A stretch of DNA of 64,000 nucleotides from Veillonella sp. DNF00869 (GTDB lineage Bacteria > Bacillota > Negativicutes > Veillonellales > Veillonellaceae), in assembly GCF_001553345.1 (NCBI RefSeq), contig NZ_KQ960767.1:104068-168067 (forward strand), given 5' to 3'. Numbering within the stretch: the first letter of the stretch is position 1; each line of letters opens with the position of its first letter. Positions 1 to 8,720 of this stretch are shown here, piece by piece. Position numbers and translations under genes: made by a program. The notes beneath the pieces were generated by a model. That model did no database searches. It saw only the letters and a list, made by a program, of their open reading frames with translations, and had not been told where the DNA came from.

Positions 1-1
1 C

Positions 2-274
2 GATAGTATATGCTTGCACCAAGTGCGTCATGTGTTGCCAACTTATGTAGGTGTGATGGGCAGTCAAAAACGCATTTTCCATGCTTTTGAAGTGTTGAAA
101 GAAGAAGGTTGGACACAGCAAGAGCTAGATATGTTATATGGTCCTATTGGATTAGATTTAGGAGCCCAAACTCCAGAAGAGATAGCACTATCCATCGTAG
201 CAGAATACATGGCGGTGTCCTATCGTAAACAAGGCGGTTTTTTATCGAAAAAGAGGTATGCACATGAAGTATGA
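2..274 (+). CDS. XdhC-family protein, C-terminal Rossmann domain (partial)
   Basis: The gene enters from the left edge, so its start is missing. The visible 90 residues match the C-terminal nucleotide-binding half of XdhC/CoxI proteins: a GVMGSQKR glycine-rich turn followed by the family signature PIGLDLGAQTPEEIALSI and AEYMA. XdhC proteins handle or sulfurate the molybdenum cofactor for xanthine dehydrogenase-type hydroxylases. The stop lies inside the next gene, which encodes the other XdhC domain, so the two are translationally coupled. No hydroxylase subunit is visible, but one could lie upstream. Family assignment is good; function is inferred. Confidence 0.8.
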   Translation, partial: DSICLHQVRHVLPTYVGVMGSQKRIFHAFEVLKEEGWTQQELDMLYGPIGLDLGAQTPEEIALSIVAEYMAVSYRKQGGFLSKKRYAHEV

Positions 275-578
275 GTTTATAGAATATCTACAACAACATA
301 AGCAAGATACATTGGCAGTGACAACGATTTTAAAAACTCATGGCTCCACACCACGCAAAGCGGGTACTACTATGATTGTGCATCCTGATGGATCTATCTT
401 TGGCACCATTGGTGGTGGCCGTGCGGAAAATGAAATTCGTTTGAGTGCGGTAGATGCATTAAAAAAGAAAGAACGTTTTCGTCGTATTTATGTGGATTTG
501 AACGATGATGTGGCGATTAAAGAAGGTATGGTCTGTGGCGGTAACATGGACGTACTCATCGAAACTTACCATGTATAA
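264..578 (+). CDS. XdhC/CoxI N-terminal-domain protein
   Basis: This 104-residue protein is the XdhC_CoxI domain alone: THGSTPRKAGTTMIV, then FGTIGGGRAENEI, and a terminal EGMVCGGNMDVLIE with the conserved CGG. In most bacteria this domain is the N-terminal half of a single XdhC protein. Here it is a separate gene placed after, and overlapping, the gene for the Rossmann half. The start at 264 is preferred over the in-frame ATG at 258 because AAGAGG (251-256) sits at proper distance only from 264. Likely role is molybdenum-cofactor maturation or insertion. A terminator follows. Confidence 0.75.
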   Translation: MKYEFIEYLQQHKQDTLAVTTILKTHGSTPRKAGTTMIVHPDGSIFGTIGGGRAENEIRLSAVDALKKKERFRRIYVDLNDDVAIKEGMVCGGNMDVLIETYHV

Positions 579-622
579 CCAATAGGTTTACTAGAAAAAA
601 ATACCAATATAGGATACAATAA

Positions 623-656
623 AAGGGTACATGCATGAGCATGTACCCTTATTTGT
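623..656 (+). terminator. Rho-independent terminator after the xdhC pair
   Basis: A perfect 12-bp stem (623-634 with 639-650), four-base loop, followed by a T-rich stretch. It separates the XdhC genes from the cdaA operon. Confidence 0.75.
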
Positions 657-680
657 ATTAGAAAGGATAGGAGATATTCT

Positions 681-1508
681 ATGCTGTTTCAATTACAAAC
701 TACATTAGCCACATTGCGGTTCTTAGATATCGTAGATATTATATTTGTAGCGACGCTATTTTATTGGTTATATCGTCTAGTTAAAAATACAAGAGCCTTA
801 GGCTTATTAAAAGGCTTGGGTGTGTTAGTTGTTCTTAATATTGTGGCACACTTCATGGGTTTGCATACCATAAGTTGGATTATGCAACAAAGTGTGGCAG
901 TCCTTATGATTGCGTTACCTATTGTATTTCAGCCAGAATTACGACGTCTCTTGGAACAATTGGGTAGTGGTACTGGATTTTTCTCATCCCGTACTAAAAT
1001 TTCTAAAGAAGAGCTCACATCCATTGTGAAAGAAGTAGTTATTGCTTGCCGTAGTATGTCTCGTCGCAAGATAGGGGCTCTCATGGTCTTTGAAAGAAAC
1101 ATGAAGTTAGATGTATTATCCATGCAGGGGACTCGTATCGATGGACTTGTGACCAGTGAACTACTGATGAATCTGTTTTATCCGAAATCTCCTCTTCATG
1201 ATGGAGCGGTTATTATTCGTAACGGTCGTATTGAGACTGCCGCAAGCTTACTTCCAGTAAGTCAAAATCGTGATGTGAGTAAAGAATTGGGTACACGACA
1301 CCGTTCAGCCTTGGGGCAAAGTGAAGAAAGTGATGCCTTAGTGGTAGTGGTTAGCGAAGAGACGGGACAAATTTCTTATGCCTTAGGAGGGCAGATTCAC
1401 CGTGGTGTCACAGAAGATACGTTGCGCACAGTTATGTTGTCCTTATTGGAGCCAACACCAAGTGCAGTCAGCTCTTTACTTAAGATAAAACGAGGTGAAT
1501 CGAAATGA
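681..1508 (+). CDS. cdaA: Diadenylate cyclase CdaA
   Basis: Membrane-bound enzyme that condenses two ATP into cyclic di-AMP, which controls potassium and osmolyte balance and wall integrity. The 275-residue protein has the family layout: three N-terminal membrane helices (about residues 15-85), a short linker, and a DisA_N cyclase domain with DGA (174-176) and RHRSA (206-210; usually RHRAA) motifs that bind ATP and metal. The start follows AAAGGATAGGAG. It overlaps cdaR by four bases and lies upstream of glmM, the classic Firmicute cdaA-cdaR-glmM arrangement, here with one oxidoreductase gene inserted. Confidence 0.95.
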   Translation: MLFQLQTTLATLRFLDIVDIIFVATLFYWLYRLVKNTRALGLLKGLGVLVVLNIVAHFMGLHTISWIMQQSVAVLMIALPIVFQPELRRLLEQLGSGTGFFSSRTKISKEELTSIVKEVVIACRSMSRRKIGALMVFERNMKLDVLSMQGTRIDGLVTSELLMNLFYPKSPLHDGAVIIRNGRIETAASLLPVSQNRDVSKELGTRHRSALGQSEESDALVVVVSEETGQISYALGGQIHRGVTEDTLRTVMLSLLEPTPSAVSSLLKIKRGESK

Positions 1509-2434
1509 TGCATTGGATAGTAGGATTAAAACATAATTGGGGAATGAAATTATTTTGCTTATTTTGCGCTATAGGCATGTGGGTGTATGTCATGAAGGAT
1601 CAAAACCCTATCATTGAAATGACCTATACCGTACCAGTACAAGTGCAAAACTTGGATCCCAACTATTTAGTAGAAGGTGTACCTACGGAAGTGCGTGTCC
1701 ATTTACGAGGACCTCGCAATGCTATCTTTGATATTAATCCGTCTGTACTGAAAGCCTATGTAAATTTAAAGAATGCTCATGTAGGGCAGGAAAATATAGC
1801 CATTAACTTTACAGCACCTACAGGGACTTTCATTGACAGTATGACCCCTGAAAATGTAACCGTTACGGTGGATGAATATATGGTAAAAGAATTGCAAGTG
1901 CAGGCACAACCATTGGGGACAGTGCCTAATGACATTGCCATTAAAGAGTCTAAAATTATGCCTACGACGGTAACTATTGCGGGGCCAGCTCACCTTGTGA
2001 GCAAGGCTACCTATGCGGTAATTCGGATTAATTTAGATAAACATCGTGAAAGCTTTACTGAAGTAGGGGAAATTTTGCCAGTAGATACATCTGGAAATGT
2101 GGTAGAAGGTCTTACTGTTACACCAAAGGGAGCTCAAATTCAATATGATTTAGAGCGTATTAGAATGGAGAAAAAAGTACCTGTTCAACCCAGTGTAGTA
2201 GGTAATGTACCAGTTGGATATACAGTGAAACGAGTGGTAGTGGAACCAAAAGAATTGACGATTGTAGGAAAAGAATCTATTTTAAATGGTATTGATGGAG
2301 TGAAAACCATTGATATTCCAGTCAATGGCGCTACAGGTAGTTTTACGGGGAACTATAGCTTTGTATTACCAGAAGGTGTGACTACGTCGACAGACCGAGT
2401 TGTAGTAAAAGTAGAAATAGAACCTCATATGTAG
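1505..2434 (+). CDS. cdaR: CdaA regulatory protein CdaR (YbbR-domain)
   Basis: One N-terminal membrane helix (about residues 15-30) anchors an extracytoplasmic chain of YbbR repeats; each repeat carries the pattern of a beta-rich unit ending in a valine-rich strand, such as NVTVTVDEY and RVVVKVEIE. CdaR binds CdaA and modulates its cyclase activity. At 309 residues it holds about three repeats, fewer than the four of Bacillus CdaR. Its ATG overlaps the end of cdaA, so translation is coupled. A second ATG at 1508 is equally possible as the start. Confidence 0.9.
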   Translation: MMHWIVGLKHNWGMKLFCLFCAIGMWVYVMKDQNPIIEMTYTVPVQVQNLDPNYLVEGVPTEVRVHLRGPRNAIFDINPSVLKAYVNLKNAHVGQENIAINFTAPTGTFIDSMTPENVTVTVDEYMVKELQVQAQPLGTVPNDIAIKESKIMPTTVTIAGPAHLVSKATYAVIRINLDKHRESFTEVGEILPVDTSGNVVEGLTVTPKGAQIQYDLERIRMEKKVPVQPSVVGNVPVGYTVKRVVVEPKELTIVGKESILNGIDGVKTIDIPVNGATGSFTGNYSFVLPEGVTTSTDRVVVKVEIEPHM

Positions 2435-2443
2435 GAGATTGTC

Positions 2444-4057
2444 ATGTTACGTATCATAAATTTTCGGATACCCGTACAAGATGCTGAACGGTTAGAAGAA
2501 TTATTGATTAAAAAATATAGCCCTTTACAAGGACGTATTACAGCGATTCATGTGGTACGACGGGCTGTGGATGCGAGAAAGAAACCGCATATTACTTTTG
2601 TGTACACTATGTTCTTAGAAGTAGACCAAGAACAGCAATTGATGAAAAAATTAAGTCGGTATAAAGATATTACTTTGATGGAACCTGAAATGCCGGAACC
2701 TATTGTGCGTGGTACTATGCCTATGCAACATCGACCAGTAGTGGTAGGTTTTGGACCGGCGGGCATGCTAGCGGCCTTTTACTTAGCGCGAGAAGGGTAT
2801 CGTCCTATCGTGTTAGAACGAGGTCAAGATGTAGACCAGCGTACGTTAGATGTAGAACAGTTTTGGAAAGAAGGTATTTTCAAACCTGAATCGAATGTAC
2901 AGTTTGGTGAAGGTGGAGCAGGTACCTTTTCAGACGGTAAATTAACCACTCGTGTAACCCATCCAAGACTTCATGAGATTGCTACGTACTTTGTAGAATT
3001 TGGAGCTCCTGAAGAAATTTTATATAAACATAAACCTCATGTAGGAACAGATATTTTGCGCCATATGGTAAAAGCTATGAGACAGCAGATTATTGCATGG
3101 GGTGGAGAAGTTCGATTTGGTGCGCAAGTCACAGATATTGAGGTACAAGACCAAGCTGTCACTAGTGTTGTCATTAATGGAACAGAACGAATCTCTGCAG
3201 ATATTGTGATGTTAGGAGTTGGTCATAGTGCGCGCGATACCTATCGTATGCTCTATGATAGAGGTGTTCATTTAGAAGGAAAATCCTTTGCTATCGGTGT
3301 TCGTATCGAGCATGATCAAGATGTGATCGATACGTCACAATATGGAGTGCATCCAGCAGATATTGGCTTAGGAGCAGCAGAGTACTCTTTGGTATATCAC
3401 GATAAAGAACAAGATCGTTCTTGCTATAGTTTTTGTATGTGCCCAGGGGGACAAGTCGTTGCCAGTGCTTCTGAAGTAGGTGGTGTTGTTACCAATGGTA
3501 TGAGTTTATACGCTCGTGACAGTGGGATTGCGAATAGCGCGTTGGTGGTCACGGTAGGTCCTCGAGACTTTGGAGATCATCCATTAGCTGGGGTGGACTT
3601 TCAACGAAAGTGGGAAGAACAAGCTTTTATCGTAGGAGGTCGAAATTACCATGCTCCAATTCAGACGGTAGGGCATTTCCTAGGTCGTACAGAGACAAAT
3701 GATGTACAACGTAAGGCATATAGCTATGAACCTGGTGTGACACCAGCAGATATTCGTCAATGCTTGCCGGAGTATGTGACGAATACATTAGCGGAGGCGT
3801 TGCCATATTTTGGGAGACGCATACAAGGTTTTGATGCGGACCATGTGTGTATGACTGGGGTGGAAACACGAACATCAGCACCGCTTCGCATCGTGCGAGA
3901 CGAAAATAGACTTTCACAGTCTACGAAGGGATTATATCCCATCGGGGAAGGTGCAGGATATGCAGGAGGCATCATGAGTGCCGCCTTAGATGGGGCAGAA
4001 ACTGCCATACTAATTATGAATACATATGGCCCTTTGAAAGGAGATCATCATGAGTAG
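2444..4057 (+). CDS. NAD(P)/FAD-dependent oxidoreductase (COG2509-type)
   Basis: A 537-residue flavoprotein. After an N-terminal alpha/beta domain of about 95 residues comes a dinucleotide-binding Rossmann motif (VVVGFGPAGMLAAFYLAREG), an internal GVGHSARDTY segment and a C-terminal FAD motif (GLYPIGEGAGYAGGIMSAALDG). This matches the uncharacterised oxidoreductases often annotated as FAD-dependent dehydrogenases in Firmicutes. The substrate is unknown. It lies between cdaR and glmM, overlapping glmM by eight bases, so it is cotranscribed with c-di-AMP and peptidoglycan-precursor genes. No membrane segment is visible. Confidence 0.85.
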   Translation: MLRIINFRIPVQDAERLEELLIKKYSPLQGRITAIHVVRRAVDARKKPHITFVYTMFLEVDQEQQLMKKLSRYKDITLMEPEMPEPIVRGTMPMQHRPVVVGFGPAGMLAAFYLAREGYRPIVLERGQDVDQRTLDVEQFWKEGIFKPESNVQFGEGGAGTFSDGKLTTRVTHPRLHEIATYFVEFGAPEEILYKHKPHVGTDILRHMVKAMRQQIIAWGGEVRFGAQVTDIEVQDQAVTSVVINGTERISADIVMLGVGHSARDTYRMLYDRGVHLEGKSFAIGVRIEHDQDVIDTSQYGVHPADIGLGAAEYSLVYHDKEQDRSCYSFCMCPGGQVVASASEVGGVVTNGMSLYARDSGIANSALVVTVGPRDFGDHPLAGVDFQRKWEEQAFIVGGRNYHAPIQTVGHFLGRTETNDVQRKAYSYEPGVTPADIRQCLPEYVTNTLAEALPYFGRRIQGFDADHVCMTGVETRTSAPLRIVRDENRLSQSTKGLYPIGEGAGYAGGIMSAALDGAETAILIMNTYGPLKGDHHE

Positions 4058-5396
4058 ATTATTCGGTACAGATGGGGTACGAGGTTTAGTTAATGAATTT
4101 TTAACGCCAGAGTTGGCCTATCATTTAGGTCGTGCAGCGGCGTCTTACTTTGGACAATCCGTTGATCGTCCAACCTTCTTAATTGGACGTGACACACGTA
4201 TATCGGGAGGTATGCTAGAGAATGCCTTAGCCTCTGGTATTTGCGCTGTAGGTGGAGATGTGATTATTTTAGGAGAAGCACCGACACCAGCGATTGCCTA
4301 TTTAGTGCGTCAGAAAGGATGTACTGCAGGGGTTGTCATTTCTGCATCCCATAATCCGTATCCAGATAATGGTATTAAATTCTTCGACGGTAATGGATTT
4401 AAATTGCCAGATGCTGTAGAAGATGAAATTGAAAAATTATGTACAGCTAGTGCAGACGATTGCTTGCCACGACCAACAAAAGGTGATATTGGTCAAATCT
4501 TCTACCATCAAGACTGGGTGGAAGAATATGTAAACTTCGTAGTATCCACTAGTGATATGCTAACTGGTTTGAAAGTAGTCTATGACGGAGCCCATGGGGC
4601 AGCTTCTTATGTGGGGCCTAAGATCCTTCGCCAATTAGGAGCAGAGGTAGTTGCTATCAATGTAACACCAACCGGTACAAATATTAACGATAATGCAGGG
4701 TCTACTCATTTAGAGGGCTTACAAGAGGCAGTGCTAAGAGAAGGCGCTCAGGTTGGTATTGCCAATGATGGTGATGCAGATCGTTGTTTAATGGTTGATG
4801 AAAAAGGCCAAGTCTTAGACGGTGACCAAATTATGTTGCTTTGCGGTTTACACTTGAAAGAGCAAGGTAAATTGAAAGAGAACATGATTGTAGGCACAGT
4901 GATGAGCAATATCGGATTCCATAAGGCGGCTAAAGAATTGGGTATGCAAACATGTAGCACTGCTGTGGGAGACCGTTATGTGTTGGAAAAAATGCTAGCT
5001 GAAGGCTATTCTATTGGTGGGGAACAATCGGGACATGTCATCTTTTTAGATTACAACAGTACTGGTGATGGTTTATTGACAGCGGTACAAACCTTGTCCA
5101 TAATGAAAGAAAAAGGAAAATCCCTATCGGAACTAGCTGGTTTGATGACGAAGTACCCACAATTGTTGGTGAATGTACGCGTCTTAACTAAAGCAGGTTG
5201 GGAAACGAATACAGCCATCCAAGATGTTATTCGTGAAGCAGAAGAAGAACTGGGTGCTAATGGTCGTATCTTAGTGCGTCCATCTGGTACTGAGCCATTG
5301 ATTCGCGTTATGGCGGAAGGTCCGGAGCAAGAACAATTGGATGAATTATGCCATCGTATTGGACATGTAATCCGCATTGAACAAGGAGAAGCCTAA
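4050..5396 (+). CDS. glmM: Phosphoglucosamine mutase GlmM
   Basis: Converts glucosamine-6-phosphate to glucosamine-1-phosphate, feeding UDP-GlcNAc for peptidoglycan and lipopolysaccharide. All four domains of the alpha-D-phosphohexomutase family are visible: the catalytic serine loop ISASHNPYPDNGIKFF (phosphoserine Ser100), metal loop NDGDADRCLMVD, sugar loop GGEQSGHVIF and phosphate loop VRPSGTEPLIRVM. Length 448 is typical. The start overlaps the preceding oxidoreductase and follows GAAAGGAG. In Bacillus and Lactococcus GlmM also binds and inhibits CdaA, consistent with its position in this operon. Confidence 0.96.
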   Translation: MSRLFGTDGVRGLVNEFLTPELAYHLGRAAASYFGQSVDRPTFLIGRDTRISGGMLENALASGICAVGGDVIILGEAPTPAIAYLVRQKGCTAGVVISASHNPYPDNGIKFFDGNGFKLPDAVEDEIEKLCTASADDCLPRPTKGDIGQIFYHQDWVEEYVNFVVSTSDMLTGLKVVYDGAHGAASYVGPKILRQLGAEVVAINVTPTGTNINDNAGSTHLEGLQEAVLREGAQVGIANDGDADRCLMVDEKGQVLDGDQIMLLCGLHLKEQGKLKENMIVGTVMSNIGFHKAAKELGMQTCSTAVGDRYVLEKMLAEGYSIGGEQSGHVIFLDYNSTGDGLLTAVQTLSIMKEKGKSLSELAGLMTKYPQLLVNVRVLTKAGWETNTAIQDVIREAEEELGANGRILVRPSGTEPLIRVMAEGPEQEQLDELCHRIGHVIRIEQGEA

Positions 5397-5737
5397 TGTT
5401 TCGGTTAGTGACGGATGAAGAAACCTATGAACAGGGAACTTGGCACGATGTAGAGAAGGTATTACATCAAATTGTAGCAGATGAGCGTGTCTTTTTTAGC
5501 TTGTTTTGGGATAGCCCTAAGGAAAGTTGCAAATTTGCACAAGCTATTATGGATGAAGATCATCCAGATCAATTAAATCTGGAAATCGCTTTAGATATCG
5601 ATGGATATAATCATATGTATGTAAAACGATATGTCACTACAAAGTGGTGTATAGACACTTTACAATCCATGGATAGAGAGAGTCGTATACCAGATCTTAC
5701 GGATTGGGAGTTCGTTGGAGCATTTCCACAAGGATAG
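5396..5737 (+). CDS. Hypothetical protein, 113 aa
   Basis: Not recognised. The stop of glmM overlaps its ATG (TAATG), so it is the last gene of the cdaA operon and is coupled to glmM translation. The product is acidic, rich in Asp and Trp, soluble, and has no signal peptide or membrane helix. A segment LDIDGYNHMYVKRYVT looks like a beta-rich core. It ends just before a strong terminator. Function unknown; the operon position suggests a link to cell-wall precursor synthesis, which is inference. Confidence 0.75.
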   Translation: MFRLVTDEETYEQGTWHDVEKVLHQIVADERVFFSLFWDSPKESCKFAQAIMDEDHPDQLNLEIALDIDGYNHMYVKRYVTTKWCIDTLQSMDRESRIPDLTDWEFVGAFPQG

Positions 5738-5756
5738 ACTTTTTATATATACAAAA

Positions 5757-5800
5757 AGAGGAAAGTTGATAATTTTTAATCAACTTTCCTCTATTTTATT
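5757..5800. terminator. Bidirectional terminator
   Basis: A perfect 13-bp stem (5757-5769 with 5780-5792) with T-rich flanks on both sides. It can serve both the rightward cdaA operon and the leftward permease gene. Confidence 0.85.
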
Positions 5801-5874
5801 AATGGGCTATTTTGTTACAGTCCTATTGTATTGGGAACTAGTTTGTTATAGCTTTTTCATGGTTTAGTTATAGA

Positions 5875-6810
5875 TTATTCTGCAATCGGTGCTTGTAATA
5901 ATTGATTGCCTGTATCCATGCCAACTGGAGCAGGACTTACCAAATATAAACAAAGCACGATGAGGATGGTTAAACCGATGATTAACCAAGAGAATTTACC
6001 AGACTTACTGAATCCGTAGTATCCAAACATGCGGATACCGAAGGCACAACCAACGGCAGCAATTAAGGAAGCCAAGGAGAATTGGTTTTCCAGTACAAAC
6101 AGAACCATGGTACCAGCAAAAGCACCGATTACTGTGACCATAGGCACAATGCGATCAAATGGAGATAGGAAATTTCGTTTTACCCCATGAATATAGGAGG
6201 AGATTTCCAATCCGAATAGACCTAATAGTAAGGATAAGGATGGCCAAATAGCAGTCCAGGATTGACGCATAGCATAGCGATTAGCCCCTGCATAGTAAGC
6301 AAACCAAGTTAAGCCCAACATGGCAATACCTACCAAAAGGAAGTACCATGTATCAGGAATATGACGGTATGATAAGACACCAACAATAGTCCAACCAGCC
6401 GCAAGTAAGGAGGAAACTCCAATTTGTCGTAGGCTAGGACGCTCTGCTTGTGGAATGCGTTTGTATAAGGCTGCACCTAATTCCAAGATAAAGAAGAAAA
6501 TAAATAAACCGATAGATAAGTGCGGAGATACGAGACTTAATCCAAAAGAGATAACAAGAGGGATCGCTAACTTCCAACCTGGAAAGAAGGTCAACTCTTT
6601 AAAATCTAATCGTACATCCTGTGTTTCTAAGGTGAATGTATTATACAAAGTGAATGTCAACATAAATGACACAACTTCTACTGGTGTAGCACCCCAATAT
6701 AATAGGGTCGGTACCAGTAAGAATGAGATGGTAATCCCCGTAAACCGGGAGATAAACGCTGCTACGATACCTATCGTAAAGTAAGGTAGTAGGGCAAAGA
6801 TATACTCCAT
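5875..6810 (-). CDS. Multi-pass membrane permease, TauE/SafE-like
   Basis: A 311-residue, strongly hydrophobic protein with roughly eight to ten membrane helices. The N-terminal segment (a Gly-rich helix, then PTLLYWGATPVEVVS and a polar T-F-T-L-Y-N stretch) resembles the first half of TauE/SafE sulfite or organosulfur exporters, in which a repeated motif binds the anion. The C-terminal half shows a second similar stretch (VTVIGAFAGTMVLFVLENQ). ATG follows AAGGAG at good spacing. It stands alone. Substrate unknown; a siroheme-type reductase lies 9 kb away but no direct link is seen. Confidence 0.6.
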   Translation of the reverse strand: MEYIFALLPYFTIGIVAAFISRFTGITISFLLVPTLLYWGATPVEVVSFMLTFTLYNTFTLETQDVRLDFKELTFFPGWKLAIPLVISFGLSLVSPHLSIGLFIFFFILELGAALYKRIPQAERPSLRQIGVSSLLAAGWTIVGVLSYRHIPDTWYFLLVGIAMLGLTWFAYYAGANRYAMRQSWTAIWPSLSLLLGLFGLEISSYIHGVKRNFLSPFDRIVPMVTVIGAFAGTMVLFVLENQFSLASLIAAVGCAFGIRMFGYYGFSKSGKFSWLIIGLTILIVLCLYLVSPAPVGMDTGNQLLQAPIAE

Positions 6811-6881
6811 GATGAACTCCTTTTCAAATAATGATAGACTTACTTTTAGTATACGTTACTTTAGAGCGCATAGCAAGGATA

Positions 6882-7778
6882 TCAATGGATAGATTTTTCT
6901 TTAGGTAATATATCTTTTACAATGCGACGAATCGTTTCTGGATGGCATCCGTAATGGGTGGCAATTTCAGCTATGGAAAGTCCTTCTCGTTGGTGGAAGG
7001 TCTGTATAGCATGGGCGAAGTCGCGGATACGTCGTGCTTTTTGATAGACCCCATGACGGATTAATAGATTACGAATAGTATGATACTTAGTCTGATAGGT
7101 GCTCGCTAATTGTTGTAAGGAGGTACCTTGTACATAGTCAGAAATAATGGAGTATGTAGGAAGTTGATCTTTATTCCCACGTAATATAATCCCTTGTTCT
7201 CGTAATCTCGAGGCAATGGTAGAGGCTTTGACATCATATAGTTTACCAATATGAATGGTAGAGAGTTTGTGTTGTGTATAGAGATGACAAATATCATCGA
7301 TAGGTAAGTCAATGCGTTTCATACTATTTCGAAGAGGAATACCATGACGTTGTAAGATATGAATAATCGTAGAAGGTGCCACCTGTAATTCTCGACCAAT
7401 CATGGCGGCACTAGATCCTTTATCGTAGGATTCTAGGATATAGGAGATAGGTAATGCTGTTAGGGAAGAACTAGGGCGAGGTTCTTTTAGGTGCCATTCA
7501 TGTAAACGGCTATAGATGGTTCGAGAGGACACATGAAAGTGCTGGGCGATGGCGTTGATGGATGTACCATTTGTATAGAGTGCAATTAGTTCTTCTTTGG
7601 GAATGCAGGGAGTTCTATTGTGAAAAGGAATCTCATAGTCTCGTAGGCGTTGACAAATAGTGCTTTGACTGCAGTGTAATTGCTTGGCAATAGTGCTTGT
7701 GCTTATGTGTTTCGTCACATATAAGTGGTATAGTAATTCATAAGGAATGGGAATAATGAACTTTTTTTGCTGCCTCAT
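6882..7778 (-). CDS. Protein of six tandem helix-turn-helix units
   Basis: The start at 7778 follows AGGAGG at six bases; a longer frame to 7841 lacks a site. The 298-residue product consists almost entirely of six successive HTH units of about 47 residues. Each has a hydrophobic first helix, a pattern like SISAIAQHFHVSSRTIYSRL, and a linker such as HGIPLRN. Single units resemble resolvase/Hin or sigma-70 region 4 type HTH domains. There is no catalytic or effector domain. It could be a DNA-binding regulator, a chromosome-organising protein, or a relic of transposase-type HTH proteins. It is divergent from the next gene and shares a short promoter region. Confidence 0.7.
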   Translation of the reverse strand: MRQQKKFIIPIPYELLYHLYVTKHISTSTIAKQLHCSQSTICQRLRDYEIPFHNRTPCIPKEELIALYTNGTSINAIAQHFHVSSRTIYSRLHEWHLKEPRPSSSLTALPISYILESYDKGSSAAMIGRELQVAPSTIIHILQRHGIPLRNSMKRIDLPIDDICHLYTQHKLSTIHIGKLYDVKASTIASRLREQGIILRGNKDQLPTYSIISDYVQGTSLQQLASTYQTKYHTIRNLLIRHGVYQKARRIRDFAHAIQTFHQREGLSIAEIATHYGCHPETIRRIVKDILPKEKSIH

Positions 7779-7952
7779 AAGATGCCTCCTTGTGAAAGAT
7801 AGATTACTTTCAGTATGCATAGAATGAAGCATGTTGTCCACTCACTGGTAGGAGGGTGTGTGACTGGTAGGAAATTTTCTATCACCTATGGAGGAAGGAG
7901 ACGACTATCGTGTATAATAAAAGGAACAGTTTTAATGATAGAAGGAGATACT

Positions 7953-8570
7953 ATGAAAGATATGATTCATTATATTGCGATGCTACCAGCTATCGCTATT
8001 GCTATATCTATATTTAACTATGCTCAGGCGAAGATGGCCATCCACCTAGGGGATACGACACCGAGACAATGGGGGCGAGATACAATCAATCCCTTTGCTC
8101 ATATTGATTTACTTGGTATTTTGGTGATGCTCATTGCTAGCGTGGGGTGGAGTAAACCAATTCCATTTTCACCGTATCACTTTAAAAATCCACGGACTGG
8201 GATGATACAAATTGCTTTAGCAGGTCTAGGCGCTAATATTTTAGTGGCATTCTTAGCCTATGCTGGTATGTCTGTGGCTATGCAAGTCAGCACAGTAAGC
8301 ACTGGTTTACAAATGGTTATGTCCTATATTGTGACCTTGTGCATAGGCTTTGGGGTCTTTAACATGTTACCAGTACCAGGCTTTATTGGATTTTATGTGC
8401 TACTGCAATATTTGCCTTATGAGTGGCAAGAAAAACTGTTAGGCGCTCAGTTGTGGTTCTTTATCGGTATTTTGGTGTTGGGACAATTTGGATTCTTAGG
8501 AGCTATCATCCGTCCAGTATTTGCAGTGATTTTAGGTATTTTTGAAAGTATAGTTCAGTTGATTCTATAA
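7953..8570 (+). CDS. M50-like (site-2 protease) membrane protein lacking the catalytic motif
   Basis: The start at 7953 follows GAAGGAG; longer frames lack a good site. The 205-residue protein aligns by eye with short M50 proteases: LGDTTPRQWGRDTINPFAHIDLLGIL followed by GWSKPIPFSPYHFKNPRTGM is the diagnostic region. However the metal-binding HEXXH position reads F21-N22-Y23-A24-Q25, and the second ligand site, normally NP..PPLDG, reads FNMLPVPGFIGF with no Asp. About five membrane helices are present. It is therefore probably a non-proteolytic homologue. The adjacent secreted DUF4198 gene is on the same strand. Confidence 0.75.
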   Translation: MKDMIHYIAMLPAIAIAISIFNYAQAKMAIHLGDTTPRQWGRDTINPFAHIDLLGILVMLIASVGWSKPIPFSPYHFKNPRTGMIQIALAGLGANILVAFLAYAGMSVAMQVSTVSTGLQMVMSYIVTLCIGFGVFNMLPVPGFIGFYVLLQYLPYEWQEKLLGAQLWFFIGILVLGQFGFLGAIIRPVFAVILGIFESIVQLIL

Positions 8571-8720
8571 CAGAATAGTATGCGTTTTTTGTATATATAG
8601 ATAGTTATTGTATTTGGTTATAGAAATAATTCATAATTAAAAATAAATCTTGCTAGTCATTCTCAGAAGGTGTAGAATAAAAGCGTTATAAATTTTATAT
8701 TTCATAGGAGGGTATCCATC

